From NCBI GenBank assembly GCA_016710435.1, contig JADJVV010000010.1:1-44546 (forward strand): a DNA stretch of 44,546 nucleotides, written 5' to 3'. The stretch is from Hyphomicrobiales bacterium. Its GTDB lineage: Bacteria; Pseudomonadota; Alphaproteobacteria; Rhizobiales; Aestuariivirgaceae. A model generated the notes under the pieces. That model worked only from the letters and a program-made list of their open reading frames with translations. It was not told the origin of the DNA and made no database searches. Numbering within the stretch: the stretch's first letter is position 1; every line of letters begins with the position of its first letter. Shown piece after piece: positions 37,369 to 44,546 of the stretch. The translations under genes and the position numbers were made by a program.

Positions 37369-38719
37369 CTAGAATTGGTTTTCAGTATTGAAATCGAACA
37401 GACTGCTCGCGCCGATGGCACCTCCAGCAAGGCCGTACTTTTTCAGGATTTCAATGAGGCTATCGTCGAAAACGACATAGTTGCGAGCTCCTTCGCCAGC
37501 AGTACGGCTCGTCTGATCCAGGTATTTAATGCCGGGGATGCCTGCTTCGCGCAAAGCTTTAGTCGTCTCCGCGTCTGCTGCGTTTCTGAGAATATAAGAA
37601 GGTGTTGACGCGCCACCTTCGTACTGCAAATCTTGGCTGCGAACTGGATCATCAGCAAAGCGACCAGCAAGAGCGTTGCGCGCTTTTTCACTTTGCTGTC
37701 TTAGCGGCTTATCCCAATCTAGGAAATCTTCAGGGTTGGCGTTAATGCGGACTTGATACATGTGGCCGGGAGGGGCTAGTTCTATATTTGGCTCCATTCG
37801 CAGAAGTTCATCATATTGCGCGCGGTACTTTGCAGCCATTTTTTCATCTGGAAACATGCCGTGCTCTGCGTCCCTGATCATCATGGCAAGTTCTCGTTTG
37901 AGCATTGGCACATCCATTGCCCTACCAGAACGCACGTCTGAACCTTTTAATTGAGACAAAAGACGCTGTTGAACTTCTGTCGGTGGCTGATCACCTGTCC
38001 ACCGGACAGCATCGTCATAGCTTCCAAGTTGGTCCCTATAGCTCCTCGCCACCCCTTCATTCTCAGCAAAATACAGCCCATGGCCATAAGCCTGAGCCCC
38101 TTCACCAGTTCCGATCTTATCGAGTGAGAACTTATCAAAATCATGAGGGCTCCCGTGATAGGCTGTAATGCCTGGACGTGCGTTTTCACCTGCAACTGCC
38201 GCTCCCATGAGGGAAGGCTTGCCGGTGTCGGAAAGTACCTCTCCATCGATGATGGGCCCACTTTTACGCATCCACCGAAGCGCGTCTTCCGCTGTGGATG
38301 CGACCGGCTCTTGCAGGTATCCGTAGCCGGGATGCGGCAGGTTGTTGGCGGCGTGGTACTGCTCCAGAATCGTCGGCTGCTGAAGGGGCCTCAGTGCAGC
38401 TCCTGCCGTTCCTTTGAGGGCATTCGACCCGAACCCTGTCCACAGCAGCGTTTCCATGTCCGACAGGTTTTCCGGGTGCCTCGGATCAGGGATACCCAGC
38501 CGCCCGTCTTCGGTATAGGAGTTCTGAGCCAGCCGCTGCAGCAGCGTTGATGGGCTCCGTCACGGCCGCCGGCCATGCAAAGCCAAAGCTTTCAGACCCG
38601 TCTGGATTGGCGTAGGTGCCAAACGGTGCCAGCGTTGACCTGAACGCCAGCGGCCGGTCATCGACCGCGTTTGGCTGCATCAAAGCGTTGAAGGTGTGGC
38701 CTCTGAAAGTTCCTGCCAT
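37369..38719 (-). CDS. ADP-ribosyltransferase-like (ART-PolyVal-type) late protein, with one frameshift
   Basis: About 449 residues. It starts MAGTFRGHTFNALMQPNAVD at 38719 (AAGGG upstream). The reading frame is lost near 38540 and resumes as LQRLAQNSYTEDGRLGIPDP. A similar shift exists in the left copy, probably errors at the same dinucleotide repeat. The C-terminal domain has ITAYHGSPHDFDKFSLDKIG, then EGAQAYGHGLYFAENEGVAR and finally ARNYVVFDDSLIEILKKYG, the pattern of phage ADP-ribosyltransferase-like domains (ART-PolyVal). It probably is a virion or late effector that modifies host proteins or RNA; the substrate is unknown. Confidence 0.7.
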
Positions 38720-38722
38720 GGT

Positions 38723-38923
38723 CTAACCCTTCGCTGGGCAGATCGCATCATAGGCGCGGTTGTGGCCGACCACTTGCCGTTTCGTCGGCTCGGTGTCGGC
38801 CTTGCTGGCACCGATCGGCTTGAACACCTTGCACGACGCGTCAGTCACGAAAGTATTTGTCGCGCAGCCGGTCAGCAGGGAGAGCGTCAACAGACTTGCG
38901 GGCAGCATCAGCTTTTTCGGCAT
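38723..38923 (-). CDS. Outer-membrane spanin lipoprotein (Rz1-like)
   Basis: 66 residues. Signal peptide with lipobox LLTGC (MPKKLMLPASLLTLSLLTGC), so Cys20 would be lipidated and anchor the protein to the outer membrane, where it links with the i-spanin to fuse membranes. Its first 83 bases overlap the end of the i-spanin gene in another frame, the classic nested Rz/Rz1 arrangement. The mature part (Ala-rich start, then VGHNRAYDAICPAKG) is short. The left copy is frame-broken. Confidence 0.8.
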   Translation of the reverse strand: MPKKLMLPASLLTLSLLTGCATNTFVTDASCKVFKPIGASKADTEPTKRQVVGHNRAYDAICPAKG

Positions 38924-39080
38924 TGGCGTTGGCCTTCTGTTCGATTTTGGCGGCAACGCGAGACCGTTCGTCTTTTCGCAGATTATAATCGTGCATCTTC
39001 AGCCACGAAACAGCAGCAAGCGCCGCCATGGCGAAAACCCCGGCGCGTGACATAAGAATCCCACGCAGCAGAAGCCACAT
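38841..39080 (-). CDS. Inner-membrane spanin (Rz-like)
   Basis: 79 residues. An N-terminal membrane helix (GILMSRAGVFAMAALAAVSW) is followed by a periplasmic coiled coil (HDYNLRKDERSRVAAKIEQK and ANANAEKADAARKSVDALPA). It starts four bases after the stop of the lysis enzyme and overlaps the o-spanin gene. Short for an i-spanin, but the architecture and overlapping partner are characteristic. Confidence 0.75.
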   Translation of the reverse strand: MWLLLRGILMSRAGVFAMAALAAVSWLKMHDYNLRKDERSRVAAKIEQKANANAEKADAARKSVDALPADRLRDKYFRD

Positions 39081-39084
39081 CCCT

Positions 39085-39903
39085 TTAGGCCCCCCCGCTC
39101 GGAGTTGAACGGCCTTCAGCCGCATCTTCGACCATGTAGCCCTGGACCAGTTGGAGACCGACAAAAAGGACCATGAGCCAGCCCACAATGCCCAGTCTGC
39201 CAAGGCTGGAAAATATCGATTGAGCTGCACTGAGGTTCTCCTGTAAGGCTGGAATGTCAGGCATGGAAAGACCCGCCTCGTTTGAAGCAAGACCGATGGC
39301 AGGGACACCAACAAGCCATCTCTTGATGAAGCTTATGATGCTCCATTTTCGAGACTGCGTTTTCATCGTCTCAACCCGTGTTTCAGGCTTGGGCGACGGC
39401 AGCGGGTTGTCCGGCGCGAACGCTGCCGGTTCTTCCTTGAGTTCGGCGGGTTCCGCCACCGCAACAGTGGCAACCGGCCCAAAGCACAAAGCGTGAGCTG
39501 CGGCCCACTGCTCATCGGTCATGGGGTATGGTCTGCCAGCCTCTTGCAACGCCATGGCCTTGGCGATTGCGATGGCAACCTGTGGATTTTTCAAAAGATC
39601 GGCCGTCAACATCGTGTCGGCCGTGACGCCGCCGTTTTTTCCAGCACTTTGATGTAGGTTGAGGCATAGTATCCGCCGCACCATTTTTCGATGGCCTTGC
39701 GGATCGTGCGGCCGGTGTAATTCGGAGACGAAAGCAATGGAACTGAGCGGCGGCGCCCTTCACTGGATCATCGAAGCAAGCTATCTTATGCACACCGTCC
39801 TTTGCTTGTCAGTTTCTCCATCTTTACCGCCCCGAACTTTTTTCGCGCTCGGTCCCGGATACATCGCTTCGGGGTTGTTCGTTCGGATTGATGCTGGAAT
39901 CAT
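39085..39903 (-). CDS. Peptidoglycan-degrading protein with C-terminal membrane region, right copy
   Basis: The 3' two thirds are open here (39085-39684). After the lysozyme-like domain (SFEKNP.. TMLTADLLKNPQVAIAIAKA, QEAGRPYPMTDEQWAAAHAL) follow an Ala/Glu/Pro linker, a basic-hydrophobic segment (WSIISFIKRWLVGVPAIGLA) and a second hydrophobic helix (IVGWLMVLFVGLQLVQGYMV) before the end (GRSTPSGGA). The 5' third has indels and is better read in the left copy. A lysis enzyme with two C-terminal membrane segments is unusual and may be a membrane-held or virion-associated enzyme. Confidence 0.6.
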
Positions 39904-39904
39904 C

Positions 39905-40414
39905 TCACACCCCGCCGCTTTCGATCTTTGCCGCCGCTTTCAGCATATCGTCGATCTTCGCCTTGCTTTCTGCGTTCTCAGCCTCGATTGCGGCCATCCG
40001 CTCGTTCAAGGCGGCTACTTCCTCGTTTGAAAGCGCCGCGCCCTGCTGCGCCGGTCGTTCGCGTGCAGGAGCGGCTTTAATTTCAGCGGCGCGCCGGGCC
40101 GCCTCAGTCTCAAGCCTCGCCTTTTCCTCAAAGAACACCGGCAAAACCCACCCGTAATCGGCTTCGAAGTCGGCTTTGGAGATCAGCTTATTGCCCGGCT
40201 TGATGTTCGGACGGCTGAACGGCTGCGTGATGATCTCACGATATTCGATGTAGCCCTGCCCCGTCTCAGGGTTGAACTCGACGAAGTTAACATCGTCCCA
40301 AGGCGTGGACGGATCGCCATCGAACACAGACCAATCGAGATCGGGAAGCCTGATGCCGGTTCCATCGGCATAAACGGTCTTATCGGGAACATTGATGGTG
40401 ATGATCTGTGTCAT
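39905..40414 (-). CDS. Tail-fibre-associated protein, right copy
   Basis: Second copy of the gene at 2689-3198, intact here and 169 residues from the ATG at 40414. It reads AAEIKAAPARERPAQQGAAL where the left copy has a compensated frameshift (AVKLKPLPARERP), so this is the better version. Otherwise identical in the N-terminal domain. Confidence 0.65.
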   Translation of the reverse strand: MTQIITINVPDKTVYADGTGIRLPDLDWSVFDGDPSTPWDDVNFVEFNPETGQGYIEYREIITQPFSRPNIKPGNKLISKADFEADYGWVLPVFFEEKARLETEAARRAAEIKAAPARERPAQQGAALSNEEVAALNERMAAIEAENAESKAKIDDMLKAAAKIESGGV

Positions 40415-40731
40415 TGTTTCCGGGGCCTCGATGGTTTTCATTTCGTTAGCCTTGGCGAGTTCGCGCGCTCACGTCTGGATCGAAAATCATGCTGCCGAGC
40501 CGTTCAACGTCGGCAGCGGCATGGTGCGCCTTGCGGAGGCTTCCAGCGTCAGAAGATAGGAAAGCTCGAAGCAACAGCCCCACTTGTCCATGGGGGCCCC
40601 GCTCTGTGGATGTGTCCCTTGAATGTTGGTCAAGCGTCGGTGCACTTGCCGTCCACAACAAGCTGCCGGCAGCTTTTCTCAAAACCGGAAAACCGGCACA
40701 GCTTTTCTTTCGGAGGAAACATATCCGTCAT
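40411..40731 (-). pseudogene. Cys-containing hypothetical protein, frame-broken right copy
   Basis: Second copy of 3195-3518. Missing bases near 40470, 40540 and 40630 relative to the left copy break the frame. Use the left copy. Confidence 0.7.
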
Positions 40732-41649
40732 GCCTTCTGCCCTATGTTCACGCTGGCGTATTTCACCGCCATGTTGAAAGCGTTCATGATGAGGGAATGA
40801 GCGTGACCCGTGCTCGAACCGGCAGAGCCCGTCGTGCCGGTATTCGGCAAGATCGTCACATCAGAACCTGCAAGCTACAGTCACAGACCCGGCCGCACTG
40901 GAATCGCTGTGATCATGGACGGCAAGATTTGCGATCGAAAGCCCCGAGCTTCCAACCGTGCCGGTCAATGTCTGTGATGCGAACAGGGTTGAGAAGGCCA
41001 CGCTGCCGCCTGTCGCCGGCGTGCCGGTCGTGAACCTCAACGCCGCATCGTTGTAGGCCGCCCCGGTTTCGAGCGTCCATCCTGTCGGAGGAGTGCCCTG
41101 GAATAGAACCCTTGCGCCGGCCGAAAACACATACCCGGCAGTCCTCCATTCGGACAGCATATCGGTCTGCAAGTCCGCCCATGTTATGCCGCGATTTCCG
41201 GCGTTCGCCGCACTCCAATGCGCAAACGTGTCGCCAGAGGCAAGGTTTGTTATGGCTGATAGGGCGTTGGCGTTGCGGGTATAACGCACGTCGGCTGCGT
41301 CTTGGGTGAGAAACGACCCGCCGCCGCCTGATGACGCGATCACCGCGCCCTTGCAGTTGTCGTGCTCGGCAATCGTCACGCCGGCAGAAGTCTTGATCGT
41401 GACCTTGTAAGACTTGTCATTTGTGTAGACGAGCGTCTTTGTGGTTCCCCCGTATGATGTAACAGGGTATCCTAGCGAATCCGTGTAGACCGTCGTCCCA
41501 AGCGATACAGAGAGTTCTGCATCGGCGAAGACTTCCTTCGGTATCGTGCTGCCTGCCACGAAGAATTCAGCGTAGGCTCCAGACGACGCGTAGGACGACA
41601 GGTCGGAGATGCGTTGACCTGGAGTGAAAACGGCGGTTGCATTGGCCAT
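40728..41649 (-). CDS. Tail fibre / tail-collar protein, allele 2 (frameshift near the end)
   Basis: Second copy of 3515-4432. Codons 1-80 differ strongly from allele 1: MANATAVFTPGQRISDLSSY with SSGAYAEFFVAGSTIPKEVF here, against MANATAVFAPGQRLVDTSGT with YSGATVQFREAGTDTPKSVF there. From about codon 82 onward the two are almost identical. One inserted base near 40873 truncates the open frame at 40861, which is probably a read error. The difference in the first part is far too large for read errors, so it is true sequence variation between strains. Confidence 0.68.
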
Positions 41650-41678
41650 GTGCTAGGCGTTCCTAGATGGATTGCGAC

Positions 41679-41863
41679 GTGGGAAACCCGGAACGCTGGG
41701 GACAGGTATTCGTCATCACGGCAACGACCCTCGCCATGGCCGTGCTCGGCTTATGGCTCAAATGGGTACGAGAGACGGAACGCTGGATTACTTCGCGGTA
41801 GACTGCCTGATCATCGGCTTCCTGATCTGTAAGTATTGTGACTATCGGCCGCCGCCTCTTTGA
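41679..41863 (+). pseudogene. Small two-helix membrane protein, frame-broken right copy
   Basis: Second copy of 4464-4649. The start (GTG 41679, or the in-frame ATG 41667) lies at the edge of the diverged block, then the sequence is the same except for one missing T near 41785 that shifts the frame after RETER. The left copy is the reference. Confidence 0.6.
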
Positions 41864-44227
41864 CCATTGTAGAGCGCCTGCCCCGAGCCGGTAATGGCCG
41901 GCGTCACGTTGGGGCAGGATGGTTTGATACCTCGTGCAAGAGCGCGGCGGGCGGCGACAGCCCCCTAAGAATCCACCAGCCCAAGCTTGCTCGCGGCAGC
42001 GTTGGCAAACGAGGTCCGGCCGCCCGATTGGTCATAAGCAGGTTGGTGATTCTGCCGATGGCTTCGCGCGAAACTATCAACGCCGTAGCTCGATCCTGAT
42101 GCGTTCGGCGGCTTGTAGGCGATGGCATCAACGGCCCGCGCAAACCGCCGGATTTCGGTGAATTCCTCAGGCGAAAACAACGTGGCCATCACAGACCGCT
42201 GCTGCGTCATGGCTTCTTTCATGGTGCTCGACAACTGCAACGGGTTCATGGTTTCCCCGTTCTTGCCGGTCACGAGGCGCGACCAGCAGGCAAGCCGGAC
42301 ATCGTTCCAGGCCAGGTGGCTTCCTCTTTTGGAAAAACCGGTCAACGCCATCTTGATATTCTTCAGCGTCGCTACGCTGTTCTGCGTTATGGTACGGGAC
42401 CCTTTCCGAGCCGAACAGCTCCTGAATGACAGACTCGCCGCTATCAGCTTTGGCCAGGGTCAAGAATGGCCCCGATGCGCCGCGCGGCTGTGTCTTCGCA
42501 CCATCTGCGGCCTAGGCTCGAAGATGCCATGCACGTCCTTTGTAAACCCGCGCGCCTTGACGAGTTTCAAAGCCGCTTCCGGATCACCAGCCAAAAGCTT
42601 CTTTTCAGCGAGACCGTGATCCAGTCGTTAAACCCTTCATAAATGACCTTGCTGGCTGCTTTGTCGGCGGTGTTAGCCGCGGATTTGCACAGAGTTCGAA
42701 CAGATTGCGGCGCATCTGGTCGACGTTCTTGGTCGGCGGTTCGCGACCCATCGGCGGCCTTCTCCGGCGCCTCCCCGGCTATGATGCGCTGAACCTCTTG
42801 GGCCATTTCGAATGCGGCCGGATTCGCCCGTTCGTTGATCATCCGTCCGCCAAGCTTATTGTTGAGAATGTCCGGCAGCTCTTTGGCAGCCTCCGGCGTT
42901 ATCTCAAGGCTTGTCGCCCCCTCAGCGTCGTCTTCCAAGCTCTCAGCCGATTTGCGCGCGCCTTGCAACGTAGCCTGAATATCTTCTCCAATGGGTTTTG
43001 GATCGGCCCCTATCAGGCTATCGCCCGCCTTTCGATGCGGGGCGACCATGGCCCCAATGCTCGGCTGGCTTGCCGACAGGTTGCCCCCATAGCCGCTTTG
43101 CGCAACTCATCTTTCTGAAGAATGTCAAAGGCTTCTTTTTCCAGAGCGCGCCTTGTCGCCGTACTTGCCCTGACATGGCCTCCTCGGTATGAAGAAGGTC
43201 TTTGCGCTTTGTCGCCTGCCCCGGTGACACCCGGATACCGAACTTGTTGGCGTCGGCTCTGACCGCAGCCTCCTGCGGATTGCCTGTTTCTGCGAACGTC
43301 TTTGCAAACGACTTGGCGAAATCCGGCGTCACGTCATTAGGATCGACACCCGCCCACTTGGCCCGCTTCGGGGCCCCTAGCCGTCAGATTGCCCGTCGCC
43401 TTGTCAGCCAGCCCCGGCACGGTCACGAACTTGCGCCATAGCGCTCCTGCTGCCATCCCAGCAGCAGGTCCAGCCGCACCGAATCCGGCCATGACGCCGG
43501 CCTAGAGGATCAACGCGCCCTGTTCCGAACCCTGGACGCCCGCCGCAATGTCACGCCCAGGCTAGTCGCCCCACCTGGCCGCGGACTGCCTCCAAGCCTG
43601 AAGGCCAACACCGGCCCCTTTCAGCGCCGCTCCTAGCTCCGCCCGTCGCGATGTAGGGCAGTGAGCCGTAGATCGCCCTCGACACGTCCCGCGTGTCGAG
43701 GCCGGCCCAATTCACATAGCCGCGCTGTTCCTGACCATCCGGCCCGCGCGTGACGACGACCTCGTATCCGTTGGCATCCTTCTCGCGGCGCACGAACCGA
43801 TCACAAGGTTCTTCTGAATAGCGTCACCCGTACCGGCGTCGTCGGCACCGAGAATAACGGCGTTGGCCGTAGGGTTTCGAGTTCAGCGGGTACTGCTCAA
43901 AGACCGTGCGTGTTCCCGCCTCGGCGCCAGGTCCTGACAGACGCGGACGGAGATTGACCAGCCATTTAGCCCTCTGGCCTCCTGCGGCGGCGCGCTCTGG
44001 GGCGAGGCGACGCCGTTCAGCTCGGAGAACCAGTCCGAAGTCTGCGTGGCGGCGCAGCTGGGAGCCAGTGCAGCCGGTGCAGGCAGCTCGGCCGCAACCT
44101 GGCCGGTGGCGGGCTGCTGGGCCTGAGCTCGCGGCGCAACGACCAGGCCGGCGGGCCGTCGAGCTCTTGCCGCTTCGGGTCGGTCAATCAAGATGGCGCG
44201 GTGTGGTGATCTGCGGAGACAATCCAT
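41842..44227 (-). pseudogene. Large ejection protein, frame-broken right copy
   Basis: Second copy of 4628-7036, with many indels and some substitutions. Open pieces can be read at 41965-42351, 42567-43049, 43018-43332 and 43551-43793. The error density rises towards the contig end. Use the left copy. Confidence 0.8.
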
Positions 44228-44546
44228 CAGATTCCGAACTCCCGCCGCTGAATGACGCGAAAGCTGCTGTTTGAAGACTGCGGAACGAGCGAGCGGATTG
44301 CGGCTCTTGTTTCACAAGGCCGCCTGATCAAGCCGCTGGTTGATGATGCCTACGCTTGTCCGACAGCGGCACCATGGCGCCGATCCGATCCGGACTTTGC
44401 CAGCGTCTGAATGAATTTGCGGTCATCGCGGCGGTGCGCTTCCAGGTAATTGCGGCGCGCGCCAAGGCCAGCTTGGACTGCCCAACGGCGTTCTCGTCTT
44501 GGCCTCGAACTGTGCCGGGCTATCCTTCTCGGGATCGGGCATCCCC
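44227..44546 (-). pseudogene. Second ejection protein, 3' fragment (right copy)
   Basis: Degraded second copy of the 3' part of the gene at 7036-8481, cut by the end of the window. Very high indel density; no open frame of use. Confidence 0.75.

Larger units (their letters stand above)
37213..44546. repeat. Right copy of the redundant contig end
   Basis: This is the second copy of 1-7348. It is intact or nearly so over the holin-like gene, the ADP-ribosyltransferase-like gene and the spanins, and becomes increasingly indel-ridden beyond about 39.6 kb. From 43.3 kb to the end the errors are dense, as expected where read coverage falls off at a contig end. Genes in this copy should be read together with their left-copy counterparts. 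Confidence 0.93.

Noticed and set aside
37213..44546. True long terminal repeat of the virion DNA
   Set aside because: The copies differ by strain-level substitutions and a diverged block, and error density grows towards the contig ends, which fits assembly overlap of a circular or permuted genome better. Not fully excluded without read coverage.
1..44546. tRNA genes
   Set aside because: No segment with a recognisable cloverleaf and GTTCRA-type arm was noticed by eye; a tRNA scan would be needed to be certain.

Overview
The window is a tailed-phage genome with podovirus-type gene content, assembled with redundant ends. Positions 1-7348 and 37213-44546 are two copies of the same region, so the true circular or circularly permuted unit is about 37.2 kb. 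Most differences between the copies are single-base indels that break frames, which is the pattern of unpolished long reads. There are also real amino-acid substitutions and one strongly diverged block in the tail-fibre gene, so the two ends seem to come from two co-existing strains. The high-GC coding, the P22-like portal and gp10-like tail protein, the N4 gp56-like capsid protein and many small families I associate with Rhizobiales phages suggest a host in the Alphaproteobacteria, probably Rhizobiales. The host assignment is inference.

Late region (minus strand, from about 22.7 kb down to 1, then continuing across the junction as 37.2 to 36.96 kb): two membrane genes, tail-type structural genes, terminase subunits, portal, scaffold, major capsid protein, connector and tail genes, three large ejection-type proteins, tail fibre, two accessory proteins, a peptidoglycan-degrading enzyme, overlapping i-spanin and o-spanin, an ADP-ribosyltransferase-like protein and a holin-like protein. 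Most neighbours overlap by 1-4 bases, so this is one long translationally coupled unit.

Control and early region: 22.7-24.2 kb holds a structured late leader, an IS1595-type transposase remnant, terminators and a divergent switch built around a ribbon-helix-helix repressor. 24.2-25.15 kb encodes a membrane protein with a C-terminal winged-helix domain. A minus operon (28.48 to 25.17 kb) encodes a replication initiator, small proteins, an SSB-tailed protein, a NusG-like factor and an HNH-AP2 endonuclease. At 29.1-29.3 kb an XRE repressor faces the early promoter. The plus operon (29.4-33.6 kb) carries a DUF6948-type gene, a hexanucleotide-repeat gene, small proteins, an ERF-type annealing protein and an HNH endonuclease. 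Minus genes at 33.6-35.4 kb encode an ISL3-transposase-like fragment, an adenine/cytosine-N4 type methyltransferase and a serine recombinase. A last plus operon (35.8-37.0 kb) includes a 21-base-repeat gene and a TnpB remnant.

Two repressors with operator-like repeats, plus a serine recombinase, make a temperate or pseudo-temperate life style plausible but not proven. For genes present twice, the first copy is more reliable from about 2.1 to 7.3 kb and the second from 37.2 to about 39.1 kb.
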